A stretch of 64,000 nt of DNA from Alitta virens (GCA_932294295.1 OW028584.1:32373969-32437968); one strand, 5' to 3'; counted from the first letter of the stretch, positions 23,601-33,965 are shown. A program made the numbers and translations. Notes: generated by a model not told the origin, from the letters alone.

Positions 23601-25533
23601 GTTTAAAATGGTCCTGGACATTTTTGGAAAATACGATTAAATCGTCCATTATTCCAATGCAATATTCAGATGTGTTATATTTTTGCAAGATGTTATTAAT
23701 ATGCTTCTGAAATTCGGATGGCGATATACTTAAGCCCATCGGTAATCGGCGATAGGCTAGGGACTTTCCCCCGGCATAGCTAACTATCGTGCAATAATTG
23801 GACGCTTTTTCGCTTAATAACAGACAATAGTATGCCTGCTTAAGGTCAATGACGCTGACTACCTGTGGTTCAGCGTGTCCAATTGTCTGGATTGCGTCTC
23901 TAATGAGTGGAAACGGCAAATTCCTTTTAACGATTCTCTTATTTAAATGTCGAAAATCAGTCACAAGACGTTTAGCCGACGTGCCTTTTTTGTTGATTAA
24001 CATGATTGGGCTTGCATATTGCGACGTGTGTTGTTTTAAGACTCCCATCTGTTCTAATTTCTGGAGTTCTCTATCAATGAGAGGTTTCTCGTTCGCCGAC
24101 ACTGGAAATGGGCGAATATAGAACGGAGTGTCATCAGACAGATTAAAATCGATGGTTAAGTTCGAGTTTCCAACCTCGTTATGTAAACTTAACGCCGGTT
24201 TATATTTGAGAAGCAACTGCTTCAATTGCTGTCTTTGGTCACTGTCTAGCATGCTGTCAGTTAATTGGACATCTCTAGTTATGATCTCCTCATCGAACAT
24301 AGTCAGTCTCTGATCATCTGGTTCTAAGAAAGGGAATTTTCTTTTCTTTATCTGAAATAATTCCTTTCTAGTGATCTGTCGAGTTGTGCTGTCTGCCTGT
24401 TCTGTAGAGTCGTGTGGTTGGTTGTCTATCTTTGGCATTATTGTTGGTTTTAATGCGCTATAAAAATTGAATGTTGTAGCCTCGCTGTCTTTGTCTACTG
24501 ACTGTATGATGTTGTACGTGTGGAGTACACTGGACGTACTAAAAGTTGCAATGGCATGTTGCCTAGAAATGCGCTTAACTGTGTGATATGGGTTGGTAAT
24601 TGCAATCTTTGCACAACCTGCATGAAATTGTACCAGCATAAGTCTTGGCATAAATGCTGTGAATCTTGCAGTGGCTTTGATCTTACCTTGCGCATGCATG
24701 AATGTTTTAGGCATTCTACCAGAGACACAGATCATTTTTGTCTGGCCTGGCTGCAACTGAACATCATTTTGAGGATATATGCGTATTGGGTGTCGTTTGA
24801 ATGTTATTTTGTGTTCATTGAAGTCTAGTTTAGCTTCAATATGTTCTAATGCACTGTTCCCAATAACTAGGTTTATTCCGCCTAGTACATTAACGACTGT
24901 CGCTGTTATCTCAAATTCATGTGAACTAATGCTGCACTTGAATGTGATTGCATAGTTCGCAGTTAAATAATCGCCATTTCCGACCCTGAACCTAATAGGT
25001 TGGATTGGTGTTTTTGGCAATTGTGACAGAAAATGGCTATTTTGCACAAATTTGGAGCACAATAATGATTGTGTGGCTCCTGAGTCAAACAGAGTTATGA
25101 TCTTTTCTCTATTTGGTAATAATGCTGTTACCATATTCTGTTTATCCAAGTGTAGAGACATAGTGTCACTTGGTGTTGGTAGGTAGGTCATTGGTGGACT
25201 GTTTGTGTTGTCCGTGGTCTGTCCAGTAGAATCTTTCTGGTCATGTGTGGCCTCTGTTTCGGTATTCTGTTCTTTGCATACATATGCAACATTACTATTT
25301 GCATGATTGTCATCTAAATTTTCTAGCACATTTTCAACAACATTTCTACTTTCATTATATACATATTTGACCTTTGCGGTTTCAGTTTGAGCGGTCGACT
25401 CGAGGTGATGGGTGATTGAAGATGATTGACATGATTGATGCTGTGAGGGAGGAGAGTGAGAGATAGGCATACTACTACTAGATTCTACTTGTATACTACA
25501 ATAACCCTTAGACTGTGGGACATTTACATTCAT
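20665..25533 (-). CDS. Element A Pol polyprotein (PR-RT-RNase H-IN)
   Basis: The ATG-initiated part has 1622 residues; the frame is open from 25596. Protease with FDSGATQS at residues 149-156. Reverse transcriptase with LVTDFRHLN, VIDLKQAYY, RLPMGLSISPSEFQ and active site IMDD near residue 626. RNase H with LYTDTSKVGVGAS near 775 and VFTDHAAIPQ. A 300-residue low-complexity linker with an AT-hook-like GRGRPRR at 22672-22699. Integrase zinc finger (HHDNLLACHQG ... CTTCQARK, about 1183-1225) and the core acidic triad in YADLKQMP, VSDLGKEWDN and SERFIGTI with 34 residues between the last two. A GPY/F-type C-terminal domain contains LDFVGPLVIQ. All catalytic residues are present. It makes the DNA copy and integrates it. 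A short tail after the integrase ends at 20665. Confidence 0.93.
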   Translation of the reverse strand: MNVNVPQSKGYCSIQVESSSSMPISHSPPSQHQSCQSSSITHHLESTAQTETAKVKYVYNESRNVVENVLENLDDNHANSNVAYVCKEQNTETEATHDQKDSTGQTTDNTNSPPMTYLPTPSDTMSLHLDKQNMVTALLPNREKIITLFDSGATQSLLCSKFVQNSHFLSQLPKTPIQPIRFRVGNGDYLTANYAITFKCSISSHEFEITATVVNVLGGINLVIGNSALEHIEAKLDFNEHKITFKRHPIRIYPQNDVQLQPGQTKMICVSGRMPKTFMHAQGKIKATARFTAFMPRLMLVQFHAGCAKIAITNPYHTVKRISRQHAIATFSTSSVLHTYNIIQSVDKDSEATTFNFYSALKPTIMPKIDNQPHDSTEQADSTTRQITRKELFQIKKRKFPFLEPDDQRLTMFDEEIITRDVQLTDSMLDSDQRQQLKQLLLKYKPALSLHNEVGNSNLTIDFNLSDDTPFYIRPFPVSANEKPLIDRELQKLEQMGVLKQHTSQYASPIMLINKKGTSAKRLVTDFRHLNKRIVKRNLPFPLIRDAIQTIGHAEPQVVSVIDLKQAYYCLLLSEKASNYCTIVSYAGGKSLAYRRLPMGLSISPSEFQKHINNILQKYNTSEYCIGIMDDLIVFSKNVQDHFKHVETILKALQDNGLKIAADKAKLFRKKVIYMGHEIIITDRQAGIRPMRDRTEAIINLPKPKTKRQLKGFIGKVSYLSMYLENLQTLLKPLHAIASKKANFDWSETAQNAYDTIIQLLIQPPVLAMPNSTGKFVLYTDTSKVGVGASLWQIQRNQERLIAYFSKSLPPAAANYSITELELTGLVIAVTAFRYLLKCTDFDVFTDHAAIPQILKSKHEPATERITRLLEKLSSYSMNVQYTKGKSLVIADYLSRYPQKVEKTTDDIAFVVTRSQTLQQPQLPSNTTATATNSTLTATTTLQQQPKGRGRPRRERTVTQERAVTDLRSSVTPTSPQVPKPAISTPRIDPQGEQGTARQHRLPTAPIQPVTVLRTNTPVRSKPLRLVDTVRQTQTGQYKDTTFHDKTETVHETHTDVPDYMTKATKPLDIDKSVVMAKHMPNQKQLNEMLRKLQAKVLKNYHLPYDKREVARLQSQCADFKDVYSYITEGLLPPNKTVAKRIMLIAEQYVLIDKILFKFAQKEEDQCLKLAVPKILVPFVISLHHDNLLACHQGIVRVAATIKQRFHFPCLHEQVTQYIRTCTTCQARKTPINEERPFEMNIPVSYAPYGTIYADLKQMPETPAGYRYILVLVCNITRFITLVPLQNKDAATVAEAVLQRCVLQYGPCEQFVSDLGKEWDNQVLQYVFKALKIEHKFVSIGNHKANKSERFIGTISNLITTCLTDNGHDWPIFVNSVAYAYNSFASPALDNMSPYYLLYLRHPRTTFDCGNITDIVPSYRQYVETLKKRLEKVGKSMLEIQAQLQQKQARRQLNKTTKYQVFSEGMLVYLLAPSASALQTNSKKIRLDFVGPLVIQHMLDKSHAILETLEGHRLSGIFHVNRLKVAWIRTDTGSTNNVSHLKQESLKDLVTDENGKTPPAPHKYCKIQTEVQPNFDILQACISNAACNSLIAAPSPVQSDQLQRLLVSPVPTRMCYPITKQG

Positions 25534-25585
25534 GGATTTAATTACAGGGGATGCAGAGTGTCTGGCACATGCAATCTGGTCCCCG

Positions 25586-25600
25586 CTTAAAAATGCTTAG
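25586..25600 (-). promoter_or_regulatory. Probable -1 gag-pol frameshift site, element A
   Basis: The pol frame opens at 25596, just after its own TAA, and gag ends at 25587, so the overlap is ten bases. It contains a run of five T in element sense, read CAT TTT TAA in gag. A slip back by one on TTT enters pol. Element B has the same geometry. The U-rich site is not a perfect textbook heptamer; the assignment is inferred from the tiny overlap. Confidence 0.6.
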
Positions 25601-26714
25601 ATGCAATTTCCTCTTCGAATTGCTTGCATCCTCGCCAATCATGCGTCTTGCTTTTGCAATATTGGCAGCCTTCATTTTGAAATGAGACTTGACGCTTGGG
25701 TGGAGCTGGTGAAGTTCCCCGCTGTGATCTGCCATCCCTGGACTCTCGTGACTGCGAACGCCTGTCATGGCTATCCCTGCTATCACGTCTGTCACGGCTA
25801 TCACGCCTATCACGGCTATCTCTTCTGTCACGGCTGTCTGTGCGGTTCCATCGGTTGTTTTGACGGTTTCCACTGAAGTCACGGCGTGATCTGGAGTACT
25901 GACTGTTTGAACCATCTCGGCTGTTGCTGCGCCTGCGGTTATTGGTCCAATGATCTCTCCTATCTCTGCTTCCATTTCGATGCTGTTGGTCGTTCCACTG
26001 GTCTCTGTTACCTCTATATGGAGATGGTGAATATCTACTTCTGAATGGCGATCTTGCTCTGTTGCGGTCGCGGTCTGTAGATTGGTCATATGTAGGTCTG
26101 GTTGCCTGCATGGCAAGAACCATGGACTGGAATTGGTCTTGTATTTCAGCCAAATCGTTTTTGGTTGCTACATTCTCCATGACCGTCATGATTTGTGGTC
26201 CTGAAGGAAGTAAGGTCTCATCAGCAAGATAAGCCTGAGCTATGGTCATCGTTGCTTGGAGGTTGGTATGACCCTGTGCTCTCAGATGTGAGCGAATGTT
26301 CATAGGCATGGCCTCTATGAACTGAATGACGATGTCCTCTGGATTCGTCACTGCAGCTTTTCCGGCTGCGATGTCAAGGCGGTTCCTGAAGGCGGCTAGT
26401 TTTTCACCTGGGCGGATTGATATTGACCTGAAGGCACGAACATGTTCGGCTCTTGGGGTCTGTCTTGAATATCTTGTCTTAAATAACGTTTTAAGCGTTT
26501 CTAAATCTACAAAGAGGGCTTTGTTGGCCTCGTACCACCATCTGGCATCTTTTCCTAGAGTAAGCCTGAATCGGCTAATGGCGTCCTCATTACTTACTTT
26601 TAATTCACTGCAATAATCAGTGAATGCCATCCAGTGCTGGGATGCACTTTCTGAATCGTCAGCATTGTATTTTGCCGGCATACAATCCGTCTGTACAATG
26701 TATTGTGTTGCCAT
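25587..26714 (-). CDS. Element A Gag (capsid and nucleocapsid)
   Basis: A 375-residue protein. Residues 1-170 form an alpha-helical capsid region with WMAFTDYCSEL, RFRLTLGKDARWWYE and the PGEKLAAFRNRL segment typical of Ty3/gypsy capsids. Residues about 215-335 are rich in Arg, Ser and Asp with a repeated SRDRRD motif, a basic RNA-binding tract. One zinc knuckle CQYCKSKTHDWRGC (C-x2-C-x4-H-x4-C, residues 350-363) is near the end. It would form the particle shell and bind genomic RNA. It shares length and layout with the Gag of element B at 34211. The stop codon overlaps the start of the pol frame. Confidence 0.9.
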   Translation of the reverse strand: MATQYIVQTDCMPAKYNADDSESASQHWMAFTDYCSELKVSNEDAISRFRLTLGKDARWWYEANKALFVDLETLKTLFKTRYSRQTPRAEHVRAFRSISIRPGEKLAAFRNRLDIAAGKAAVTNPEDIVIQFIEAMPMNIRSHLRAQGHTNLQATMTIAQAYLADETLLPSGPQIMTVMENVATKNDLAEIQDQFQSMVLAMQATRPTYDQSTDRDRNRARSPFRSRYSPSPYRGNRDQWNDQQHRNGSRDRRDHWTNNRRRSNSRDGSNSQYSRSRRDFSGNRQNNRWNRTDSRDRRDSRDRRDSRDRRDSRDSHDRRSQSRESRDGRSQRGTSPAPPKRQVSFQNEGCQYCKSKTHDWRGCKQFEEEIASKHF

Positions 26715-27243
26715 ATTGAGGCTTATTTGGACTATGCTATAAAATGTTTCTGATCCGAGTTTTAGATCAGGGATTTGTGCAATGTGTAAAAAATTTAAGC
26801 GGATGTACTGTTTACAGTTCTGGATTCAGGTAAGTTACTTTTATAAAAATTAGTTGTGACTTTTGATCTAGCTAAAAAGTGTGTTTGATTGGAGCAATAG
26901 TTTTTAACAGTAATATATATATATTCACAAGGAAATTTGTAACAATATCTATGCACCAAATGTCATGTAAGGTTCAGTATAACTGCATGTAAATATTTAA
27001 AACAGTAAAATTTGTATAAAAATAACCGTGGTTAGATTAGCTTTTCATTTGTGAGAGGATCAAACATTCATAGCAAGCTTCAATTTTGTACTCTGGTCAA
27101 TACTGTGAGTAGCTACTAGTTACTAAATGAACATTCAGAATCATTTACAGTCATTGAGTACCTTATTAGCTGTTGCTGCTGCTGTGTAGTTGCTGTATCT
27201 TTGCTGTGCTTCAGTTGTCCTGTTGTGTTGTCTTGTTCTGATC
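26715..27243 (-). other. Element A leader
   Basis: Untranslated leader between the primer-binding site and gag. AT-rich, with a short (AT)n run at about 26913-26926. No open frame is evident. It probably holds packaging and splice-donor signals, which I cannot place. Confidence 0.5.
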
Positions 27244-27266
27244 GAGTAGAGCCTGGATTCTCACCA
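27244..27266 (-). other. Element A primer-binding site
   Basis: In element sense, TGGTGAGAATCCAGG follows directly on the CAACA end of the 5' LTR. TGG next to the LTR is the usual complement of a tRNA CCA end. I do not recognise which tRNA it matches. Confidence 0.6.
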
Positions 27267-27452
27267 TGTTGAATTGAAGTCCTATTACCTAAGACCAGCA
27301 GATGCAACTGCTGTGGTCTTCTGCATAATTAATCTGAATGCACAGACAAAGCAATTCCTTTGTCTGTCTATAACATATAGAAGTACATATAGATATTTGA
27401 CTATAGTATATTAAAGTTAAGATATTACTAACATGATAATAATAACATGATA
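27267..27452 (-). repeat. Element A 5' LTR with internal deletion (186 bases)
   Basis: It matches 14905-14917 and then 15109-15281; the intervening 191 bases are missing. Both retained parts look identical to the 3' LTR. The missing block holds the polyadenylation signal and most of the sequence near the U5 end. U3 is kept. Confidence 0.85.
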
Positions 27453-27456
27453 TTAG

Positions 27457-27535
27457 GTAAATTTCCTTACCAATGCCAATAGCAAAATCACCACAGGATT
27501 AAACTTGCTCCCAAATGCTGCAAGACAAAGAGCTG
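27457..27535. other. Host flank right of element A
   Basis: Short host sequence between the element A target duplication and a minisatellite. No gene is seen. Confidence 0.4.
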
Positions 27536-27690
27536 GACACTGGATTTGGACAAAAAGGTGAACACTGGATTCGGACAAAGAGGTGAACACTGGATTCGGA
27601 CAAAGAGGTGAACACTGGATTCGGACAGAGAGGTGGACACTGGATTCGGACAAAGAGGTGGACACTGGATTTGGACCAAGAGCTGGACTT
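27536..27690. repeat. 25-base minisatellite, about six units
   Basis: The unit reads gacactggattcggacaaag plus aggtg, repeated six times with few changes (units start at 27536, 27561, 27586, 27611, 27636 and 27661), with a decayed seventh after 27700. Because 25 is not a multiple of three, the array is open in several frames on the minus strand and gives three spurious repeat peptides. Confidence 0.9.
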
Positions 27691-27909
27691 CATTCTAAGA
27701 GGTGGGCACTAGATCCGGCAAGGCAGCAACAATGTTTAGACAGCTTAATATACAAAAGAGTCTATTGTTCTGAGCGGGTAATAACCTACGAAATTGTCAG
27801 CTAGCTCCCTTCTGAGTAAAAACAGTTCCTTACTTGCATAATAAGAGCAGTTGAACAAATCAAACAATCAAACAAATTAGTAACTATTTCTAATGGAGTG
27901 TAAGTTAAA

Positions 27910-27970
27910 TACTCATAGTGTACAGGACGAATAATTAATAATAATCATACACCAGGCCGGTCTTTTATGC
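27910..27970. repeat. Dispersed short repeat, copy 1
   Basis: The segment gtgtacaggacgaataatt...accaggccggtcttttat matches 28794-28850 (gtgtactggtcgaataatt...accaggccggtcttttat). The two copies sit at comparable places on each side of about 850 bases. They may be the ends or internal parts of one repeat family. Confidence 0.55.
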
Positions 27971-28424
27971 TTTTATGCTTCTGCGGGGCAATAACTATCA
28001 CTAACACTTCCTATGCTTAATTTTGACAGGAGTCAGCACCCACATTGTTGTTCAGATCAAGCACAAGAGAGAGTCCAGTCCATGTGGAAAATGTTGAAAT
28101 ATGGCATGATGGTCATCCAAGACAGAGAACATAATATTTCACTGGCTTTTGAATGTTTAATTGCTATTTATTGGATACAAAAAATACACCACGTGTTAAA
28201 TGAGATATTTTGCATTGATTGTGGTAAACTGTACATTGTGTATAAAGTGATTTAAATCAGCTCAGTCCAACATACGGAAACTTTGTTTGTTTATGAATAA
28301 TATAAATGGATGAACCAAATTTTATTTTGTTGTGCTGTATGTTTATTCCTATTAAAAGAACTTTTATTGAACTAATATATATATAGATATATATGACAGC
28401 ATATATACATGAACCTTAAATTTA

Positions 28425-28850
28425 ACCTTGTTAGGTTCCAAATAGAACCACAGGGTTCTAAAATGAACCCTAAACAGAACCATAGATCCTTGTTGTGAAC
28501 ATGTGCAAATCACACAGACCTGAAGGCAAACATCTCAGTAATGCACAATGAGTCCGCCAGGGCAGTCTCCATACCTGTCTCATTGCCTTCCTCCATGTAA
28601 CTTGGAGGAATTTTAAAGACTGATGGGTTCATGAACCATTGGGTTCCGTACAGACCTTAAGTGCAAGAACCATTGGGTTCTATCAAGAACCTTAATATGC
28701 CTTTAGAGAGGTTCTGAAAAGAACTAATCAAGGTTCAAATTCCATACCGGGCTTTTGAACCTTTAAAGGTTCCATATAGCACTTATAGTTGTTAGAGTGT
28801 ACTGGTCGAATAATTACTATATATCATATACCAGGCCGGTCTTTTATACT
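28425..28850. repeat. Repeat rich in ggttc/gaacc motifs
   Basis: Over about 370 bases the pentamers GGTTC and GAACC alternate many times, for example aggttccaaatagaacc at the left and gaacctttaaaggttcc at the right. The segment therefore has many short self-complementary pieces and looks like a fold-back repeat. It ends with the second copy of the dispersed repeat. Not coding. Confidence 0.5.
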
Positions 28851-29620
28851 GCAAAATCTGTATTTCAACACCTCTGAACTGTATTCATAGGTGCACCAGA
28901 CCATTTTTTATGGACATGCGTACCATCCTCTCCACATTATATTAAGAAAATTCTGTTTTCAGTAAATCTATATTTCCATAACTTGGCTTAATAAATCAGG
29001 CTAATTTCACACCTTGTGTCTGCAGGTGAAAACTGTGACGCCTATAACTGTCTCACAACTGTGGAATTATAAATACATTTTTGACTGAATCATTTAAGAA
29101 GTGGCAATCAATAAAGCAGGATGTGTTTCAAATACCTAAATACCAATAATATTAACACAAAATTACTGACAACCTGTCTGAGACTTTCTCTTATTCAAGT
29201 ATACCACATTTGGAGGAGATTAAATACTTAAACAATTATCATTATCATTATATTACAAAAACTCACCATCACACACGGGGACCAAGGATGATAAAACTTT
29301 GCCAAAAGAAAAGGCCGGTGTTTAACTCACTTAGCTACCCAGTCCTTGCTTATTGTGCTGAACATGAACAATCTGAACCTGCTGCTTTATAGTATATTGA
29401 ACTACCACAAATGATTATTCCAAGCTGTCATATAATTATCTAAAATCAAACATAACATTTCATCTGCATTGACTCATTGTTATATTTGTATTGGACGAGC
29501 AGTTGAGTTGCTTCGTACTGTTGTTTTGTGAATTCGTTTTTACAGTGCCTTACATTAATACTCAGTAGTTAGGTAGTTATTAGAAGATATAGACCCCCAT
29601 ATATTGTATCTAATGTATGT
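28851..29620. other. Intergenic DNA without recognised gene
   Basis: AT-rich host sequence. I see no gene, array or inverted repeat worth naming. Confidence 0.45.
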
Positions 29621-29752
29621 GTGTGTGTCTGCAATAAAGATTAATAATAATAATAATATGCCAATCTGAAGTGGAGAATGTGCCCTCCGGGAATTGAACC
29701 TAGACCCTCTAATTACACAGGAAGCCAGCATGCTCACCATTACACTATGGAG
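29590..29752 (-). mobile_element. tRNA-derived SINE
   Basis: Read on the minus strand from 29752, it starts with a tRNA-like body: an A-box-like tagtgtaatggtgagcatg and a B box ggttcaattcc about 45 bases later. It continues into an unrelated region, then (ATT)n and a short (TG)n-containing tail. The stems of a tRNA are not all conserved, so this is a SINE or tRNA pseudogene rather than a working tRNA gene. Ends are approximate. Confidence 0.65.
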
Positions 29753-32404
29753 GAACTGGTCTCTTTAAAACTACTCGTGCTTCTTTGACTGAAAATCTCC
29801 ATCTAACTGATATACTTGTTTCAAGTTAAGATAACTGAAAACTTTCAAGCTCAGACAAGTTAAGTATTTAAGCTAAAAGTCAAGATAGATCATTAATGAT
29901 TTTACGTGATTGATATCACACTTAGCAAGTTACCATAGCAACATAATGGTGGCCCAACAATGGTTAACTCTAGACCGACATATTTGCTGTCATTTTGCAA
30001 GGGCACCGATAGGTGTGCTTGAGACAGAACACATTCCATGGGGTCGTTCTAGCAGAGTGCGATAAAAAATGTGTACATCTTATAAATCAATTTAATTGCA
30101 TGTCCACTGTGCACATGTTGCTCTGTTATTGTTTAGGGTCTTTTGACCTGTTTTCAGTGTTTTGACCATTAACACATCTGAGACTATAATAAGACCCAAT
30201 GGTTATGTGGAATATTTTTATATTCCCAACGAGTGGACAGATTGGCCAGGATTCATGAATGGCATTAGCCACGAGTGAATTCTGAAGCCAATCTGTCCAC
30301 GAGTTCACTTTTAGTTTAGTATAAAAAATTCATGAATATTAATTTTTGCCATTGACCAATCAGAGCATTGCATAACTGTCAACAACGTCATGACCTCAAA
30401 ACTTTCTGGGACATTTTCAGATTAATAAAGGAATTTACGAATGATATTTACAAACCAGTTGTTAATATTTCTTGTCACAATTTGTTTTTATGCTACATTT
30501 GGATAGAAAATGTTTTATTATTTGGTTTTGATCAATTGTTTTACCGAAGCGATGACGCTACTTTGACGTTGCCCTTAGCAACGCACATATACAATGGCTT
30601 GTATCTGTTGACTGAACAGACCATTGACTTTCTTTTACGTTTTCTGGCTCTAGAATCGTTAATTCTGGTCTGATTTTAAAAATTCAGTTTTTCTTAGAGA
30701 GCTGACAATTTTATCTGTTGAATGGTGGTGACTAGTTATACTGTTTTGAAGCGGCGGCGCTAGTTTAAACGGTGAGGCGCTTATCTGCAAAGTATGTAGT
30801 ATACTTTTCCCATCCTTGTAAGGTAAACCATGTAGTATAGACATGTATACCACATAGGCTATACCACATGGCTTTTCTATGTGGTATAAAGGTTATTGTG
30901 AGATATATGTAAATATAGCATAGAAATCATGGAAGAATGCGGCATTTTCATTATGGACTTCACATCTAGTTTAACACACGTTAACATATTTGCATTGAAA
31001 ATATTTAATTCCTGTGGGTTGGTACCCCCTTGTGTTTGTCAAGAAAGCAGATCTGTGTTATATGTCAATTGCACAACAGATAAAATATTCATGAATTTCA
31101 TGTTGCATAATGCATGATAATGGAAAAACTTCACAGTGGTGGATATGCAAGAAAGTTCCAATGCAATGCTCACGACTCTCGTCTGCCCCAGTAATGTAAC
31201 AAAAGACGCTTCAAATAATGGCACTCCCAATGTACGTTGGTCTATAATCAATAAATGAAATTAAGCAGTGTGCACAATATTATTAATTTTACAATCAATA
31301 ACAGCGGCATGTCTATGGGACAGCAGCCAATATTTGGCCCCTTATGGGTTGATATGTGGGTGGCTCCATGCAGATGATAGCAACGATAATAATTGGCTTT
31401 GGACAATAAATTTTAATGTGTTATTGCTCTCGTAAATTGCTGTGCAAAATGAAATTTCCGTGATGTCAATAAAGGTCTGTCTGAGTCTGAGAGCTCAAAG
31501 CAAGCAGACTGCTGTGGAGCACAGTTGATTAACAATCATCTAGCTTTTGGCAAAATAGATTGCACTGAAAATTTCTGAAGGTCGAAGTTAGTCACATGCG
31601 GGTTTTACAAAAATACTAAGCACTTTGGGCTCATTCATTAAAAGGACACCTCATTAGAATTAAGCAGTCTGAATATTGTTAGCCATGAGCACATGCATAT
31701 CTATTTTGGTAGATATTTTGTCTAGAGAGGTATAGTAATTCTGGCATCATTTTTACTCCTTTGTAGGACAGTAGGGGGGGCGTTCATGCAGAAAGTCTCT
31801 GAATGATTTTTCACATAAACAAGTATAATTGACATCGACTGCAGATATTCGCAAAATATAAAGTAACATACACCTGGTATGTAAAATATCTGGAAATTAT
31901 GTTAAAGTCCCTTTTCTGTTGCCATGGAAACAAGTCTTTGAGGTATGCGTTAAAAAGAAATTTCGAACAATCAACTGTGATACATTATAATCATATTTCC
32001 TAAAGATCACAAATCATCACCAAATGATTTGGACATATTGCTTTTTGTCAAAATAACCCGCTTTGCATTCCACACGCTTGTTCATACGCTCTTATCAACG
32101 CATTGAAAAGCCTCCAAGCTCAGCTGTGAGAGCTCTCATTGCTGCAACTTTCATTTACTTCAGGGACTCATCCTTTTCACCAGTTAACTGGCCTTGTATG
32201 GAGGTGGTAGGGTGATTAGGGCCTTACGTCCTGTAGGTCTGCACCAGTTGGGCTAATTAGGACAGGCAGAGCCTTGTATGGAAATAAATAAAGATTATAG
32301 TAAAGGTCATATCCTCTGTTTCTCTTCCATTTTCCTATTAGCGAACAAAATTTAATGGAATGGCTTTGGATTCTCTCTAAAATCAATAATAATGACCAGC
32401 AAAA
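29753..32404. other. Intergenic DNA with small inverted repeats
   Basis: No gene is recognised. Two clear small palindromic structures are present. GTGGACAGATTGGC at about 30233-30246 pairs with GCCAATCTGTCCAC at about 30288-30301. TATACCACATAG (30846-30857) pairs with CTATGTGGTATA (30877-30888). A short repeat gccttgtatgga occurs twice near 32190-32285. Confidence 0.5.
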
Positions 32405-33529
32405 CCCAAGTCAAGAAAATGAGCCATTAGTTTCTATTTAAAATGGATTAACGCAATAAGTTTGAATTTTGTTAGCACAGTTGAATTCTACACAAAGGTT
32501 TTATTATGTGTATTTTTTTCTTGTACCCCAATTTTGAGATTCTGCCAGCTTATCTGGACAAAATAATTGACAAAGAACCAAGATTTCTACAAGACGCTAG
32601 AAATGTCCTTTTCTGAATTAAATTTATTAAAAAAAATTCCTTTGGGTCAAATAACAATAATTTGGGGGGGGGGGGGGGGGCGGGATTCTAAAATGTAGTG
32701 CAATTCAGGTAAGTAGGAACTGAACAAGATTTTCTGATCAATATCCGATTTTTGTCACTTTTTAGTCTTTTGTTGCGAACTCCCAAATTCCACAGGTTCT
32801 ACCATAAAAATGTAATGAAATCATCTCTTACACAATTTCAAACAAACAAAGCATGATTTTGGCCTTTTCCAGTCCATAAAACAGCAATTCAGCCTCTTTC
32901 TGGAACTGGAAATGGCAGGCAAATGGTGACGTCACTTAGCAACCAAGTTTGGTGAGGTCATGTGACCTGCCATTCAGCCTCGTTCTGAGTAAAAGGCCCT
33001 GGCAACAATGGTGTGAATGGTTGCTAAGGAGCACTTGCAATCATGGTTGTTAGGGAAGTCATGTGACCCACAGGCAGTTACTACATCCATTCAGCCTCGC
33101 TCTGGTTTTGAATTTTCCAGTTATTGGGGACTGACCAAGCTCTGACTCCCTTCTTAAGTAAGGAGACAGGTCAGGTCTGTCGAACGGAAAGACGTCACAA
33201 TGTTTGGATTCTAGATATCAGCCAATCAGATCACAGAACTTGCAAGACCCAACCTGAGTGATATTCACTCAGGGAACCAGAGAGGACCAAGCTATTGAAA
33301 TATTATGGGCAATCTGCCAACAGGGTAAATCTTTAATACACTGTTACACAATGAATGATTTAGCATACTAAAACTACAATTGGACCTAAATTTATATTTA
33401 TTTATTTTTGGTAACTTATTGGGCAGAGCAATGAGCAGTAATGTAATGCCCAAAGCTGTCTGGAAAAACTGTAGATTTTAAAAACAGGATGAAAAATGAA
33501 AATAATTATCAGAGGCTTATTAATGTTAT
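32405..33529 (-). repeat. Inverted copy of the host unit, left part
   Basis: Reverse complement of 1-640 and of 58406-59118 plus 62050-62110. It holds the G run matching the C run near 310. The match ends abruptly at about 32405, before the part of the unit that precedes the PAN/LamG gene, so this copy has no gene exon. Its continuation lies beyond element B at 46139. Confidence 0.8.
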
Positions 33530-33965
33530 TGTCATATAGTCAAAATGTATTAATGTAACAAAATGTCAATCTATTATGTATTACTGAACTATGACTTAAG
33601 AGTTCAGTAATAAGAACTTTAAGCAAGCCTGCTTTAAGGCATTTAAAGTCTAAAACTTAAACAAAGTTAGGTGAACCAGAAAAAGGGTAGTGACCACTGT
33701 CCACCCCAAGGCACAAGCCAATAAGAACAGGCCATGTATATGTGCACTGGAGTAGAGAGAACCAATAGCAAACTGACCCCTGGAAAAAGGGGCTTTGAAA
33801 TACTTGTGGAACCTTAAGTTTAGGGAGTTGACCAGCTGTAGCTGAACCTGATACTTGTATCTATACATTGCATATACCTTGTTTATATGTTGGATTAAAA
33901 GCCACCCTTTCTATGCCAAGCTATACTCTGTGTTAAGAGTTATTCCTCAACTATAATACACAACA
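33530..33965 (+). repeat. Element B 5' LTR
   Basis: Starts TGTCATATAGTC and ends ATACACAACA. A TATA-like ttatatg lies near 33880 and ATTAAA near 33894, which would place R shortly after. I saw no difference from the 3' LTR. The 72-codon minus-strand frame in it is identical in the other LTR simply because the LTRs are identical. Confidence 0.95.

Larger units (their letters stand above)
14905..27452 (-). mobile_element. Element A: env-bearing Ty3/gypsy (errantivirus-like) element
   Basis: A 12.5 kb element on the minus strand with LTRs at 27267-27452 (5') and 14905-15281 (3') and a TTAG duplication at 14901-14904 and 27453-27456. Order in its own sense: leader, gag, pol in the -1 frame, a 1.6 kb spacer, env, a 1 kb 3' untranslated region. 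All three frames are open over their full length. Shared LTR sequence is identical by eye, so insertion was recent, but the 5' LTR lacks about 190 bases. LTR ends in its own sense are TATCATG...CAACA, starting TA rather than TG. Confidence 0.9.

Noticed and set aside
25538..26116. 192-codon frame overlapping gag of element A
   Set aside because: Same cause: the SRDRRD repeats read in another frame.
27536..27690. Regular repeat as a possible CRISPR array
   Set aside because: Units are head to tail without unique spacers, and the genome is eukaryotic.
27453..27693. Three overlapping minus-strand frames with repeated SSVHLFVRIQC-type peptides
   Set aside because: They are the 25-base minisatellite read in three frames; no start or flanking coding signal.
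29680..29752. Working tRNA gene on the minus strand
   Set aside because: A and B boxes are present but acceptor and anticodon stems do not pair, and an unrelated tail with (ATT)n follows, so a SINE is more likely.
33650..33868. 72-codon minus-strand frame identical at 45823-46041
   Set aside because: It lies wholly in the element B LTRs, antisense to the element; identity comes from LTR identity, and the peptide has no family features.
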